A stretch of 64,000 nt of DNA, from NCBI RefSeq assembly GCF_004341625.1, contig NZ_SLZG01000007.1, forward strand, positions 62,001 through 126,000. Direction: 5' to 3'. A program made the translations under genes and the position numbers. Every line of letters begins with the position of its first letter. Within the stretch, counting starts at the first letter, position 1. Positions 40,101-51,413 of this stretch are shown here, piece by piece. Source of the stretch: Rhizobium sp. BK376 (lineage in GTDB: Bacteria; Pseudomonadota; Alphaproteobacteria; Rhizobiales; Rhizobiaceae). The notes under the pieces were generated by a model, which searched no databases, was not told the DNA's origin, and worked only from the letters and a program-made list of their open reading frames with translations.

Positions 40101-43022
40101 ATGAGTGAACTGAAAACAATTTCCATCCGCGGCGCACGCGAACATAATCTCAAGGGCATCGATCTTGAGCTTCCGCGCAACAAGCTGATCGTCATGACGG
40201 GGCTATCGGGCTCCGGCAAATCCTCGCTTGCCTTCGACACGATCTATGCCGAGGGTCAGCGGCGCTATGTCGAGAGCCTGTCGGCCTATGCGCGGCAATT
40301 TCTCGAGATGATGCAGAAGCCCGACGTCGACCAGATCGACGGGCTTTCTCCGGCCATTTCCATCGAGCAGAAGACGACGTCGCGCAATCCGCGCTCGACA
40401 GTCGGCACCGTCACCGAAATCCACGACTATATGCGACTGCTTTTCGCGCGTGTCGGCGTCCCCTACTCGCCGGCCACGGGTCTCCCGATCGAGAGCCAGA
40501 CCGTCAGCCAGATGGTCGACCGCATCCTTACCTTCGGCGAAGGCACGCGGCTCTATATATTGGCGCCTTTGGTCCGCGGCCGAAAGGGCGAGTACAAGAA
40601 GGAACTGGCGGAGCTCATGAAAAAGGGCTTCCAGCGCGTCAAGGTCGACGGCCAGTTCTACGAAATCGCCGAGGCGCCCGCGCTAGACAAGAAATACAAA
40701 CATGACATCGATGTTGTGGTCGACCGTATCGTCGTGCGTTCCGATGTGTCTGCTCGCCTGGCGGACAGCCTCGAGACCTGCCTGCGGCTTGCCGACGGGC
40801 TCGCCGTCGCCGAATTCGCCGACAAGCCGCTTCCGCCGGAGGAAACGGCGGCGGGCGGATCGGCCAACAAGTCCCTGAACGAAACCCACGAGCGCGTGCT
40901 CTTTTCGGAGAAGTTCGCCTGTCCAGTCTCCGGCTTCACCATTCCGGAAATCGAACCGCGGCTGTTTTCGTTCAACAATCCGACCGGCGCCTGCCCGACC
41001 TGCGACGGCCTCGGTTCGCAGCAGAAGATCGATCGGGACCTGATAGTACCGGAACATGAGCGAACATTGCGCGACGGGGCGATCTCACCCTGGGCCAAGT
41101 CGACCTCGCCCTATTACAATCAGACGCTGGAAGCGCTCGGCAAGCACTACGGTTTCAAGCTGAGCAACCGCTGGAGCGATCTGTCCGACGAGGCGAAGGA
41201 CGTCATCCTCAACGGCACGGAAGACAAGATCGAATTCCATTACGCCGACGGCGCGCGCTCCTATACGACGCACAAGAATTTCGAAGGTATCGTGCCGAAC
41301 CTCGAGCGCCGCTGGAAGGAAACGGATTCCGCCTGGGCGCGCGAGGAGATCGAGCGTTACATGTCGGCGGCCCCCTGCCCGGCCTGCAACGGCTTTCGCC
41401 TGAAGCCGGAAGCGCTCGCCGTCAAGATCGACAAGCTGCATATCGGACAGGTGTCCGACATGTCGATCCGGATCGCACGCGACTGGTTCGAAAAGCTGCC
41501 GCAGACGTTCAATGCCAAGCAGAATGAAATCGCCGTTCGCATCCTCAAGGAAATCCGTGATCGCCTTCGCTTCCTGAACGATGTCGGGCTCGAATATCTC
41601 AGCCTGTCGCGCAATTCAGGCACGCTGTCCGGTGGCGAGAGCCAGCGCATTCGCCTCGCATCACAGATCGGATCGGGGCTTACGGGCGTTCTCTACGTTC
41701 TGGACGAGCCGTCGATCGGCCTGCACCAGCGTGACAATGCGCGCCTGCTCGAAACGCTGAAACACCTGCGCGATATCGGCAATACTGTGATCGTGGTCGA
41801 GCATGACGAGGATGCGATCCTGACGGCCGACGACGTGGTGGACATAGGCCCGGCGGCCGGCGTCCATGGCGGCCAGGTCGTCGCCCACGGCACGCCGCAG
41901 GAGATCATGGCCAATCCGAAATCGCTGACGGGCAAGTATCTCTCCGGCGAACTCGGCGTTCCCGTGCCTTCCGAGCGGCGCAAGCCGAAGAAGGGCAAGG
42001 AAATCAAGGTTATCGGCGCCCGCGGCAACAACCTGAAGAACGTGACGGCTGCCATTCCGCTCGGCGTTTTCACGGCTGTGACGGGTGTTTCCGGTGGTGG
42101 CAAGTCCACCTTCCTGATCGAGACGCTCTACAAATCCGCGGCGCGGCGCGTCATGGGCGCTCGCGAAATCCCGGCCGATCACGACCGCATAGACGGCTTC
42201 GAGCATATCGACAAGGTGATCGACATCGACCAGTCCCCGATTGGTCGTACGCCGCGATCGAACCCCGCGACCTATACCGGCGCGTTCACGCCGATCCGTG
42301 ACTGGTTCGCAGGCCTGCCCGAAGCGAAGGCGCGCGGCTATCAGCCGGGGCGGTTCTCGTTCAACGTCAAGGGCGGACGCTGCGAGGCCTGCCAGGGCGA
42401 CGGCGTGATCAAGATCGAGATGCACTTCTTGCCTGACGTCTACGTCACCTGCGATGTCTGCCATGGCAAGCGCTATAACCGCGAGACGCTCGACGTCACC
42501 TTCAAGGGCAAGTCGATAGCCGACGTGCTCGACATGACGGTCGAGGAAGGCGTCGAATTCTTCGCGGCGGTCCCGGCGGTGCGCGACAAGCTGCAGTCGC
42601 TCTTCGATGTCGGCCTCGGCTATATCAAGGTCGGCCAGCAGGCGAATACGCTTTCGGGTGGCGAGGCGCAGCGCGTCAAGCTAGCCAAGGAACTGTCGAA
42701 GCGCTCGACCGGGCGCACGCTCTACATCCTCGACGAACCGACGACCGGCCTGCACTTCCACGACGTCGCCAAGCTCTTGGAGATGCTGCACGAGCTGGTG
42801 AACCAGGGCAATTCCGTTGTGGTCATCGAGCACAATCTCGAGGTCATCAAGACCGCCGATTGGGTTCTCGATTTTGGCCCTGAGGGAGGCGACGGCGGCG
42901 GCGAGATCGTGGCGACGGGCACGCCGGAGGCAATCGTCAAGGAGAAGCGATCCTATACTGGCCAGTTCCTCAGGGAACTGCTGGAGCGGCGGCCGGTGAA
43001 GAAGGTCGTGGCGGCGGAGTGA
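40101..43022 (+). CDS. uvrA: excinuclease ABC subunit A
   Basis: 973 residues. It has two ABC modules with Walker A motifs GLSGSGKSS (about 34) and GVSGGGKST (about 660), ABC signatures [19 protein letters not shown] and [15 protein letters not shown], and zinc Cys pairs CPTC and CEAC. UvrA scans DNA for bulky lesions and hands it to UvrB. The SOS box upstream fits LexA control. The frame is intact. Confidence 0.98.
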   Translation: MSELKTISIRGAREHNLKGIDLELPRNKLIVMTGLSGSGKSSLAFDTIYAEGQRRYVESLSAYARQFLEMMQKPDVDQIDGLSPAISIEQKTTSRNPRSTVGTVTEIHDYMRLLFARVGVPYSPATGLPIESQTVSQMVDRILTFGEGTRLYILAPLVRGRKGEYKKELAELMKKGFQRVKVDGQFYEIAEAPALDKKYKHDIDVVVDRIVVRSDVSARLADSLETCLRLADGLAVAEFADKPLPPEETAAGGSANKSLNETHERVLFSEKFACPVSGFTIPEIEPRLFSFNNPTGACPTCDGLGSQQKIDRDLIVPEHERTLRDGAISPWAKSTSPYYNQTLEALGKHYGFKLSNRWSDLSDEAKDVILNGTEDKIEFHYADGARSYTTHKNFEGIVPNLERRWKETDSAWAREEIERYMSAAPCPACNGFRLKPEALAVKIDKLHIGQVSDMSIRIARDWFEKLPQTFNAKQNEIAVRILKEIRDRLRFLNDVGLEYLSLSRNSGTLSGGESQRIRLASQIGSGLTGVLYVLDEPSIGLHQRDNARLLETLKHLRDIGNTVIVVEHDEDAILTADDVVDIGPAAGVHGGQVVAHGTPQEIMANPKSLTGKYLSGELGVPVPSERRKPKKGKEIKVIGARGNNLKNVTAAIPLGVFTAVTGVSGGGKSTFLIETLYKSAARRVMGAREIPADHDRIDGFEHIDKVIDIDQSPIGRTPRSNPATYTGAFTPIRDWFAGLPEAKARGYQPGRFSFNVKGGRCEACQGDGVIKIEMHFLPDVYVTCDVCHGKRYNRETLDVTFKGKSIADVLDMTVEEGVEFFAAVPAVRDKLQSLFDVGLGYIKVGQQANTLSGGEAQRVKLAKELSKRSTGRTLYILDEPTTGLHFHDVAKLLEMLHELVNQGNSVVVIEHNLEVIKTADWVLDFGPEGGDGGGEIVATGTPEAIVKEKRSYTGQFLRELLERRPVKKVVAAE

Positions 43023-43026
43023 TCTT

Positions 43027-43419
43027 TTGGCAAACTCGGTCTTCCGATTTTATTCGGCGACGCCCCGAGACATTCAACGGGAGTTTTTTGGCGCCAACAA
43101 GACTCCACTTGTCCGCTTTCATGGACTTAAAATTGGAAGATCGCCGTTCTTCAAGATGACGGTCGTGACCGAAGAGGGTTTGGCGTCAACTGAGTTTCAG
43201 GGTTGGCTTGATCGAAATTGCAAGCTGGTGACAGGAAAATATCTTGGGTGGACAGGAAATGAGCGCTCATATTTGGTTCACCGACCCTCCAACTGGCGTT
43301 TGCGTTGTCTGATTTGGATGTTTCAGAGCAGACGGCGAGCAGCCAAGTATTGGAATCTGATAAAGTTCGCCCTTGGGACTGGACTTAAGAACAAGTCGAA
43401 CGATCAAAGAAAATTGTAA
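43027..43419 (+). CDS. hypothetical protein
   Basis: 130 residues if the TTG at 43027, 4 nt after the uvrA stop, is used; there is no ATG near the 5' end. The sequence (FRFYSATPRDIQREFFGANKTPLVRFHG...) is basic near the C-terminus and unlike known domains. Its codon use is less GC-rich than uvrA or the following gene, a sign of a recent arrival or a decayed gene. A membrane segment is not evident. Confidence 0.4.
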   Translation: MANSVFRFYSATPRDIQREFFGANKTPLVRFHGLKIGRSPFFKMTVVTEEGLASTEFQGWLDRNCKLVTGKYLGWTGNERSYLVHRPSNWRLRCLIWMFQSRRRAAKYWNLIKFALGTGLKNKSNDQRKL

Positions 43420-43458
43420 CGTCGAAGCGCTCATTCAAACTTCAACGAGGAGGACTTC

Positions 43459-44265
43459 ATGACCAAATCCGGAATAATCCGAACCGGTATCGGCGGCTGG
43501 ACCTTTGAACCGTGGCGCGGTCATTTCTTTCCGAAGGAGCTGAAGCAGAAGGACGAGCTCAACTTTGCCAGCCGGCAGCTGAAGGTGATCGAAGTCAACG
43601 GCACCTATTACAGCACACAAAAGCCTGCGGTCTTTGCAAAATGGGCGTCAGATGTGCCCGATGGCTTTATCTTTTCGCTGAAGGCAACGCGGTTCGTCAC
43701 CAATCGCAAGGTGCTGGCGGAGGCAGGTGAATCGATGGAACGATTTCTGCAGTCCGGTATCAGCGAACTTGGCGACCATCTGGGACCGCTGCTCTGGCAA
43801 TTCGCGCCGACGAAGAAGTTCGAGCCCGAGGATTTCGAGGCATTCCTGAAGCTGCTGCCGGCAAAGCAGGACGGGCTTCCGTTGCGTCATGTGGTGGAAG
43901 TCCGCCATGATTCCTTCAAGGTGGCGGAATTCGTTGCGCTCCTTGAGAAATATGGCGTGGCGCCGGTTCTCGCCGAGCATTTCGACTATCCGATGATCGC
44001 TGATGTCACCGCCGATTTCGTCTATGCCCGCCTTCAAAAGGGATCGGACGATATTCCGACCTGCTACCCGCCGAAGGATCTGAAGGCGTGGGCCGACCGG
44101 CTTGAAACCTGGGCGGAGGGCAAGATTCCCGACGATCTGCCGCTCATCGACCCCGACCGGAAGGTCAAGGTTGAACCAAGGGACGTCTTTGCCTTCATGA
44201 TCCACGAAGGCAAGGTCAATGCGCCGCATGGGGCGATCGCCTTGCAGAAATCCCTTTCGAAATAG
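43459..44265 (+). CDS. DUF72 (YecE) family protein
   Basis: 268 residues with an AGGAGG ribosome site. Family marks: RTGIGGWTFEPWRGHFFP, FASRQLKVIEVNGTYYSTQKPAVFAKWASDVPDGFIFSLKATRFVTN and HVVEVRHDSF. YecE-type proteins form a TIM-barrel-like fold; their function has not been established. It is convergent with the NAD(P)HX repair gene, 9 nt apart. Confidence 0.88.
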   Translation: MTKSGIIRTGIGGWTFEPWRGHFFPKELKQKDELNFASRQLKVIEVNGTYYSTQKPAVFAKWASDVPDGFIFSLKATRFVTNRKVLAEAGESMERFLQSGISELGDHLGPLLWQFAPTKKFEPEDFEAFLKLLPAKQDGLPLRHVVEVRHDSFKVAEFVALLEKYGVAPVLAEHFDYPMIADVTADFVYARLQKGSDDIPTCYPPKDLKAWADRLETWAEGKIPDDLPLIDPDRKVKVEPRDVFAFMIHEGKVNAPHGAIALQKSLSK

Positions 44266-44274
44266 AGTGTCGCG

Positions 44275-45750
44275 TCAGAGCGGTCTGACATGCGCCACGA
44301 GATCTTCGGCGGTGAGCCCTTTTCCGGCTCGCTGACCGGTCTCGCCATGCAGCCAGACGCCTGCGGCGGCCGCCTCGAAAGCGGGCATGCCCTGTGCCAA
44401 CAGGCCGGCGATTATGCCCGCAAGAACGTCGCCCGAGCCCGCGGTCGCGAGCCATGGCGGCGCATTTGCGTTGATCAAGGCGCGACCGTCCGGCGATGCT
44501 ATGACGCTGTCTGCACCTTTGTAGACGATGGCGGCGTTCGCCCGCTTCGCCGCAGCGCGCGCCTTTTCGACTTTGCCAAGACTGTCGTCCGCGGCGATAT
44601 CCGGAAACAGCCGGGCGAATTCGCCTTCGTGTGGCGTCAGGACAAGATGGGTGTCGCCGTGGGCGAACGCATCGAACAGCTGCTGTGGATTATCACGGAA
44701 CGAGGTGATGCCGTCAGCGTCCAGAACGAGATGGCGGTCGCTGAGGGCGAACGCAAAATGGCGCGCCTTTTCACCAATGCCGAATCCGGGACCGAGAACG
44801 AAGGTCGACAGCCGCTTGTCCTCAAGCCATTTCTTCAGTGTCGCGTCATCGTCGACCGGATGGACCATGACGGCCGTCAGCGCGCCGGCATTGACGCTGA
44901 GCGCTTGCGTTGGAGAGGCGATGGTCACAAGGCCTGCCCCTGCTTTCAAGGCGGCCATTGCCGACATGCGCGCAGCACCGGTCGCGTGGGCGCCGCCGGA
45001 GAAAACGACGACATGGCCGCGCTTGTATTTGTGGGTCTCGGTCATGGCCGCAGGAACGGTCCCCTGCCATTGCGTCGGTTCGTTCTCGGCGATCCCGTGG
45101 CCGGCATGCGCACGGACGATGCGTCCGGGAATACCGATGTCGAAGACTTCCATGACGCCGCACAGTTCCCGCCCCGGCATCAGCAGATGGCCCGGCTTGC
45201 GCGTCATGAAGGTAATCGTGTGGGTCGCCCGGAATGCGGTACCGAGAACATGGCCATTGCGACCATCGAGCCCCGAGGGAAGGTCGACGGCGATGACCGG
45301 AACGCCCGCCTGTGTGGTTCGCGCTATAACTGAGGCCACGGTATCCGGGACAGGTCTCGACAGGCCGGCGCCGAAGATGGCATCGACGACCACGTCACCC
45401 CTGCCCGGCTCATATTTCCCGATGTCATCTCCCATGATCTCACAGGCCTCGAAAGCGCGAGCGGCATCCCCCTTTAATGACGAGGGATCGCCTAGATGGA
45501 ACAGGGCTACATCCGCTCCACTCTGCCGCAAGGCGCGCGCCGCAATATAGCCGTCCCCTCCATTGTTTCCGGGACCGCAAAGGACGACGTATCTGGACGC
45601 CTGGGGGTAATGCCGCAGCGCTGCTGCAGCCACCGCCTGCCCCGCCTTTTCCATCAGGCCAAAGGAGTCAATTCCGGACGCTGCGGCGTCACGATCGACC
45701 GCGGCCATGTCACTGGGTGTAAGCAGGAGATCTGCGAGGGTTGAGGTCAT
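44275..45750 (-). CDS. nnr: bifunctional NAD(P)H-hydrate epimerase / ADP-dependent dehydratase
   Basis: 491 residues. The N-terminal YjeF_N epimerase domain (CGPGNNGGDGYIAARAL; DLPSGLDG) converts R- to S-NAD(P)HX. The C-terminal carbohydrate kinase-like domain (GGAHATGAARMSAMAALKAGAGLVTI; TPHEGEFARLFP; ATAGSGDVLAGIIAGLLAQG) removes water at the cost of ADP. The fusion is common in bacteria. It repairs damaged nicotinamide cofactors. Confidence 0.95.
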   Translation of the reverse strand: MTSTLADLLLTPSDMAAVDRDAAASGIDSFGLMEKAGQAVAAAALRHYPQASRYVVLCGPGNNGGDGYIAARALRQSGADVALFHLGDPSSLKGDAARAFEACEIMGDDIGKYEPGRGDVVVDAIFGAGLSRPVPDTVASVIARTTQAGVPVIAVDLPSGLDGRNGHVLGTAFRATHTITFMTRKPGHLLMPGRELCGVMEVFDIGIPGRIVRAHAGHGIAENEPTQWQGTVPAAMTETHKYKRGHVVVFSGGAHATGAARMSAMAALKAGAGLVTIASPTQALSVNAGALTAVMVHPVDDDATLKKWLEDKRLSTFVLGPGFGIGEKARHFAFALSDRHLVLDADGITSFRDNPQQLFDAFAHGDTHLVLTPHEGEFARLFPDIAADDSLGKVEKARAAAKRANAAIVYKGADSVIASPDGRALINANAPPWLATAGSGDVLAGIIAGLLAQGMPAFEAAAAGVWLHGETGQRAGKGLTAEDLVAHVRPL

Positions 45751-46436
<686 letters not shown>

Positions 46437-46493
46437 ACGCCCTTCGCGCCAAGCGAAGGGTTCATAATCGTCATCAAATAAGGGAAGCACTTA

Positions 46494-47903
46494 ATGACGA
46501 CCGCAAGCGAAATTCTTAAGCAGATCAAGGACAATGACGTAAAATTCGTTGACCTGCGCTTCACGGATCCCAAGGGTAAGCTGCAGCACGTGACAATGGA
46601 CATCGCTTGCGTCGACGAGGACATGTTTGCCGATGGCGTCATGTTCGACGGTTCGTCGATCGGCGGATGGAAGGCCATCAACGAGTCCGACATGGTGCTC
46701 ATGCCGGATACGGAAACGGTCCATATGGACCCGTTCTTCGCGCAGTCCACCATGGTCATTTTGTGCGATATTCTCGACCCAGTTTCGGGCGAAGCCTATA
46801 ACCGCGACCCGCGCGGCACCGCCAAGAAGGCTGAAGCCTATCTGAAGGCATCCGGCATCGGCGATACCGTATTCGTCGGACCTGAAGCCGAATTCTTCGT
46901 CTTCGACGACGTCAAGTACAAGGCCGATCCCTACAATACCGGCTTCAAGCTCGACTCCAGCGAACTGCCGTCGAACGACGACACCGATTACGAGACCGGC
47001 AACCTCGGCCATCGTCCGCGCGTCAAGGGCGGCTACTTCCCGGTTCCGCCGGTCGACAGCTGCCAGGACATGCGCTCGGAAATGCTGACCGTACTCTCCG
47101 AAATGGGCGTCGTCGTCGAAAAGCATCACCATGAAGTCGCTGCTGCCCAGCACGAACTCGGTATAAAGTTCGATACTCTGGTGCGCAACGCCGACAAGAT
47201 GCAGATCTACAAGTACGTGGTCCACCAGGTCGCCAATGCCTATGGCAAGACGGCAACCTTCATGCCGAAGCCGATCTTCGGCGACAACGGCTCGGGCATG
47301 CACGTTCACCAGTCGATCTGGAAGGGCGGCAAGCCGACCTTCGCCGGCGACGAATATGCGGGCCTTTCCGAAACCTGCCTCTACTATATCGGCGGCATCA
47401 TCAAGCATGCCAAGGCGATCAACGCCTTCACCAATCCGTCGACGAACTCCTACAAGCGTCTCGTCCCGGGCTATGAAGCACCGGTTCTGCTCGCCTACTC
47501 GGCTCGCAACCGTTCGGCTTCCTGCCGCATTCCCTTCGGCACGAACCCGAAGGCAAAGCGTGTCGAAGTCCGCTTCCCGGATCCGACCGCGAACCCCTAC
47601 CTCGCCTTCGCCGCCATGCTGATGGCCGGCCTCGACGGCATCAAGAACAAGATCCATCCCGGCAAGGCCATGGATAAGGATCTTTACGACCTGCCGCCGA
47701 AGGAGCTGAAGAAGATCCCGACCGTCTGCGGCTCGCTGCGCGAAGCGCTGGAAAGCCTCGACAAGGACCGCAAGTTCCTGACGGCTGGCGGCGTGTTCGA
47801 CGACGACCAGATCGACGCCTTCATCGAATTGAAGATGGTGGAAGTGATGCGCTTCGAAATGACGCCGCATCCTGTCGAATACGACATGTACTACTCGGCC
47901 TGA
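46494..47903 (+). CDS. glnA: glutamine synthetase type I
   Basis: 469 residues. [22 protein letters not shown], the metal-site stretch [13 protein letters not shown] and [17 protein letters not shown]-type (here [11 protein letters not shown]) are present, and near the C-terminus [33 protein letters not shown]. The adenylylation Tyr is in DKDLYDLPP (Tyr of the LYDLPP motif). GS I assimilates ammonium. It is co-transcribed with glnB and closed by a terminator. Confidence 0.97.
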   Translation: MTTASEILKQIKDNDVKFVDLRFTDPKGKLQHVTMDIACVDEDMFADGVMFDGSSIGGWKAINESDMVLMPDTETVHMDPFFAQSTMVILCDILDPVSGEAYNRDPRGTAKKAEAYLKASGIGDTVFVGPEAEFFVFDDVKYKADPYNTGFKLDSSELPSNDDTDYETGNLGHRPRVKGGYFPVPPVDSCQDMRSEMLTVLSEMGVVVEKHHHEVAAAQHELGIKFDTLVRNADKMQIYKYVVHQVANAYGKTATFMPKPIFGDNGSGMHVHQSIWKGGKPTFAGDEYAGLSETCLYYIGGIIKHAKAINAFTNPSTNSYKRLVPGYEAPVLLAYSARNRSASCRIPFGTNPKAKRVEVRFPDPTANPYLAFAAMLMAGLDGIKNKIHPGKAMDKDLYDLPPKELKKIPTVCGSLREALESLDKDRKFLTAGGVFDDDQIDAFIELKMVEVMRFEMTPHPVEYDMYYSA

Positions 47904-47914
47904 TCACCAAATCG

Positions 47915-47940
47915 AAAGCCCCGGTTCGCCGGGGCTTTTT
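47915..47940 (+). terminator. rho-independent terminator of glnBA
   Basis: AAAGCCCCGG-TTCG-CCGGGGCTTT with TT following starts 12 nt after the glnA stop. Confidence 0.9.
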
Positions 47941-48114
47941 GCCAACGCAGATGCTTTGCGGGTGACTTGAACTAAAGTTGGTTACGACCAAAGAACCTCT
48001 ATTTTGTCAGGCAGTTCCGGCGACGAAATATGACGGCTATATGAAGCAACTGCGGAAAAACCTTGATTTGGCGAGCTGATAACACCACTTATTTCCTTGA
48101 AAGGAACTCGCGCC

Positions 48115-48444
48115 ATGAAACAAAGCAATGCAAAATTCAACATCGGCGAAGTGGTTCGACACAGGGTTTTCCCATTTCGTGGAGTCATCTTCGACGTCGA
48201 CCCCGAATTCGCAAATACGGAAGAGTGGTGGAACGCCATTCCGGCCGAGGTGAGGCCCAACAGGGATCAGCCGTTCTATCACCTGCTTGCTGAAAACGAG
48301 GAGACGGAATATGTCGCCTATGTTTCGGAACAGAATCTCGTCAGTGACGAAAGTGGTATTCCGCTGCGCAATCCGCAAGTCTACCAGATCTTCGACACGG
48401 CTCCGACAGGCCAGTTCAGACCCAAGATGAGCTTCGCCCACTAA
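48115..48444 (+). CDS. hspQ: heat shock protein HspQ
   Basis: 109 residues from ATG 48115 (AAAGGAA upstream). KFNIGEVVRHRVFPFRGVIFDVDPEFANTEEWW and PFYHLLAENEETEYVAYVSEQNLV are HspQ/YccV marks. HspQ binds hemimethylated DNA in E. coli and acts as an adaptor that stimulates the Lon protease; the same fold is seen in YccV-like domains. It stands alone with its own terminator. Confidence 0.93.
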   Translation: MKQSNAKFNIGEVVRHRVFPFRGVIFDVDPEFANTEEWWNAIPAEVRPNRDQPFYHLLAENEETEYVAYVSEQNLVSDESGIPLRNPQVYQIFDTAPTGQFRPKMSFAH

Positions 48445-48471
48445 GGCCAGTCGAAACAGTTCAGTGGTAGA

Positions 48472-48500
48472 GGAAGCTGCGTGCGCAGCTTCCTTTTTTT
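48472..48500 (+). terminator. rho-independent terminator of hspQ
   Basis: GGAAGCTGC (48472-48480) pairs with GCAGCTTCC (48485-48493) around GTGC, then seven T. Confidence 0.85.
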
Positions 48501-48525
48501 ATGCCCGTCATTCCTCCCGAATCAA

Positions 48526-48552
48526 AAAAGCCCGGCTTGAAACCGGGCTTTT
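48526..48552 (-). terminator. terminator of the IalB-like gene
   Basis: AAAAGCCCGG (48526-48535) and CCGGGCTTTT (48543-48552) form a stem ending in T/A runs on both sides, between the convergent hspQ and IalB-like genes. Confidence 0.75.
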
Positions 48553-48572
48553 CAATAGGATCGAAGCAGAAA

Positions 48573-49232
48573 TTACTGCTGCTTGGCAGCCTTCTGGGCG
48601 TCTTCAAGCTTCTTGCGGGCTTCTTCAGCCTTCTTCTGCATGCTGTCTTGAAGGCTCTTCTGGCTTTCGGCCAACTTGGAGTCCGAGATCGGCTGACCGT
48701 CATAGGCAGCGCCAAAACCGTCGAGGGAAATCTTGATCGGGTTCGGAGCGCGGCGGAAGTTGATCGAGGTGAAGGTCACGTCGGTGCCCTTCTTCATGCC
48801 TGCGATCATGGCGTCCGTGACCGGAATTTCGGCCGTGCACTTGTCGGGCAGGCAGACTGCGTAGTCGATCTTCTGACCCTTGCCGCCATCAACCTGCATC
48901 GTCACGCCAGGAGCAATCAGGCGAGCCGTGGGGACGGAAATCTGCAGGATCTTGCGGTTGACCTTGCCATCGATCGAGATGAGCCCGACAGCCGTCACGA
49001 GCTGGCCGTTATTGGCCATGATCAGATTCTGTGTGATGCAGATATCATTGTCGTCCTGCTTGGAGCAGGTCTTGTACCAGCCGAGACGCGGCTGAGCCGG
49101 GTTAGCGGCACCATCCGCAGGAGCTGCGTTAGACGCATCCTGGGCAAAAGAAGCAACCGGGGCAGCCGCGCCGATGATGAGAGCCAGAGCAGAAACGACT
49201 GCCCGGATTTTTTTGTCATTCTTGAACGTCAT
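48573..49232 (-). CDS. invasion-associated locus B (IalB) family protein
   Basis: 219 residues from ATG 49232, a signal peptide ending ...PVASFAQ and an IalB domain: PRLGWYKTCSKQDDNDICITQNLI, VMQVDGGKGQKIDYAVCLPDKCTAEIPV, with two Cys pairs. The C-terminal end is a charged helix (SQKSLQDSMQKKAEEARKKLEDAQKAAKQQ), a likely coiled coil beyond the usual domain. First described as a Bartonella invasion factor, the family is common in non-pathogenic rhizobia, where its role is not known. Confidence 0.88.
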   Translation of the reverse strand: MTFKNDKKIRAVVSALALIIGAAAPVASFAQDASNAAPADGAANPAQPRLGWYKTCSKQDDNDICITQNLIMANNGQLVTAVGLISIDGKVNRKILQISVPTARLIAPGVTMQVDGGKGQKIDYAVCLPDKCTAEIPVTDAMIAGMKKGTDVTFTSINFRRAPNPIKISLDGFGAAYDGQPISDSKLAESQKSLQDSMQKKAEEARKKLEDAQKAAKQQ

Positions 49233-49495
49233 AGCGAAATCCGCCTCCTGAAATCCGATGCTGAGCAGCTTTTTGCTACCCCATGCCAGTCGGGTCAAAC
49301 TGCCGTCCACCTGTCGAAAGATTGAGGCAAATGCATGACCCGGAACTCGGAACACCTGTTACATCGCACTGCGGCGGATATCCAGCATTTCTTTGGTGAT
49401 TTGACGACATGCAGCAAGAAATCCCTTCTGCGGATGTGGATTTTATATCCGCATGATAAGGTCCGTTCGAATCACGCCCTGCCGGAAAGGATGCC
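49233..49495. promoter_or_regulatory. intergenic region upstream of the peptide-binding protein gene
   Basis: 263 bases between divergent genes. The inverted repeat TGCGGAT (49429-49435) / ATCCGCA (49447-49453) sits 43-67 bp before the start, in promoter position; no known factor assigned. Confidence 0.4.
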
Positions 49496-51310
49496 ATGCA
49501 AGCGCTCCGGATCTTTACTTTCCTGATCTTTGCGATCTTCTCCAGTACTGCCGCCTTAGCACAACCGCTTTACGCGATCACCATGCATGGCGACCCTGCC
49601 CTTCCCGCCGACTACACGCATTTTCCTTACGTCAATCCGGATGTGAAAAAAGGCGGCCACATTACCTATGGCGTCGTCGGGACGTACGACAATCTCAACC
49701 CCTTCATCCTGAAGAGCATGCGCACAACGGCGCGCGGCATGTGGGATCCGGAATTCGGCAATCTGGTCTATGAATCGCTCATGCAGCGCTCCCGCGACGA
49801 GCCTTTCACCATGTATGGGCTGCTCGCCCAGACCGTTGAATGGGACGAAGACCGCACCTTCATCCAATTCAATCTGAACCCGGCGGCGAAATGGTCGGAC
49901 GGGCAGCCGCTCACCGCCGACGACGTCATCTTCAGCTTCAACCTCCTGCGCGAGAAGGGCCGCAGCCCCTTCAGCAACCGCCTCGATTCGGTGGAGAAGA
50001 TGGAGAAGGTCGGCGACAGCAGCGTCCGCTTCACCTTCAACAAGAAGGCCGATCGCGAAACGCCGATGATCCTCGCTCTCTCCGTGCCAATCTTGCCGAA
50101 GCATGCCATCAATCCCGACACATTCGACCAGACCTCGCTGACGCCGCCCATCGGTTCCGGCCCCTATCGGGTCAAGACCGTCAATCCCGGCGAAAGCATC
50201 ACCTTCGAACGGAACCCGGATTACTGGGCGAAAGACCTGCCCTCCAAGGTCGGCATGGACAATTACGACACGATATCGGTCGATTATTTCCTGCAGGAGA
50301 CGACGCTGTTCGAGGCCTTCAAGAAGGGCGACGTCGATGTCTACGAGGACGGCAGCCCCGGCCATTGGGCGGATGCCTATGATTTTCCGGCGGTCTCATC
50401 CGGCGAGGTTGTCAAGGACGTCTTCACGCCGAAGCTGCCGAGCGGCATGCTCGGCTTCGTCTTCAACACACGCCGGCCGATCTTTGCCAATCCGAAGGTC
50501 CGCGAGGGCCTGTCGCTTGCCTTCGATTTCGAATGGGTCAACAGGAACCTCTCCTCCAACGCCTATACGCGCACGGAAAGCTTCTGGCAGAATTCCGACC
50601 TCTCCTCTTATGGTGTGCCCGCCAATCAGCGCGAACTGGAAATGCTCGGGCCGATCAAGAACCGCATCGATCCGGCCGTGCTCGACGGCACCTATAAACT
50701 GCCCGTCAGCGACGGTTCCGGCCGCGACCGCACGGTTCTGAAACAGGCGGTCGATCTCCTAAGGGAGGGTGGGTACACGATCAGGGATGGCAAGATGGTC
50801 GACGCCAACGGCCGGCAGCTCTCCTTCGAGATCATGACGCAGAACATCGACCAAGAGCGCATCGCCATCGCCTATCGCCGCTCGCTGGAACTGCTCGGCA
50901 TCGCGGTGGCGATCCGCACGGTCGACGATTCGCAATATCAACGCCGGACGATCAGTTTCGACTACGACATGATCATGAAGGTCTATCCGTCGTCGCTGTC
51001 GCCGGGAATCGAGCAGATCTCCTACTGGTCGTCCCAGACCCGCAACAAGGAAGGCAGTTCGAATTTCGCTGGCGTCGCCGATCCCGACGTCGACACGCTG
51101 ATCTCGCATATCCTGACGGCCCGCAACGCCGACGATTTCCGCGCCGCCGTCCGCTCCTTCGATCGTCTGTTGATATCGGGGCATTATTTGGTGCCGCTCT
51201 ACCACATCGACGACCAATGGATCGCCCGCCACAAGCGCATCGGCCACCCCGAGACTTTGCCTCTCTACGGCTATCAGCTGCCGGTCTGGTGGGACGCGAC
51301 TGTGCAGTAG
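49496..51310 (+). CDS. ABC transporter substrate-binding protein, family 5 (YejA-like)
   Basis: 604 residues with a signal peptide (MQALRIFTFLIFAIFSSTAALA). The SBP_bac_5 pattern is present: GTYDNLNPFILK, WSDGQPLTADDVIFSFNLLREKG, PIGSGPYRVKTVNPGESITFERNPDYWAKDLP and FEAFKKGDVDVY. The closest general style is YejA, the binding subunit of the microcin C/oligopeptide uptake system. No yejBEF permease or ATPase genes follow; the next gene encodes an FrnE-like protein. Confidence 0.9.
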   Translation: MQALRIFTFLIFAIFSSTAALAQPLYAITMHGDPALPADYTHFPYVNPDVKKGGHITYGVVGTYDNLNPFILKSMRTTARGMWDPEFGNLVYESLMQRSRDEPFTMYGLLAQTVEWDEDRTFIQFNLNPAAKWSDGQPLTADDVIFSFNLLREKGRSPFSNRLDSVEKMEKVGDSSVRFTFNKKADRETPMILALSVPILPKHAINPDTFDQTSLTPPIGSGPYRVKTVNPGESITFERNPDYWAKDLPSKVGMDNYDTISVDYFLQETTLFEAFKKGDVDVYEDGSPGHWADAYDFPAVSSGEVVKDVFTPKLPSGMLGFVFNTRRPIFANPKVREGLSLAFDFEWVNRNLSSNAYTRTESFWQNSDLSSYGVPANQRELEMLGPIKNRIDPAVLDGTYKLPVSDGSGRDRTVLKQAVDLLREGGYTIRDGKMVDANGRQLSFEIMTQNIDQERIAIAYRRSLELLGIAVAIRTVDDSQYQRRTISFDYDMIMKVYPSSLSPGIEQISYWSSQTRNKEGSSNFAGVADPDVDTLISHILTARNADDFRAAVRSFDRLLISGHYLVPLYHIDDQWIARHKRIGHPETLPLYGYQLPVWWDATVQ

Positions 51311-51413
51311 GCCTATCGCAAATGTTACAGGTTCCCTTTTGGTAACCGGTTGAACCGGCGGAGCAAAGGGCATAGATGCAGGCAGACCCCACACCTGCCG
51401 AAAGGAAAAAGCC

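Noticed and set aside
46491-47870. A 459-residue frame antisense to glnA
   Set aside because: Shadow of glnA codons; composition typical of antisense frames.
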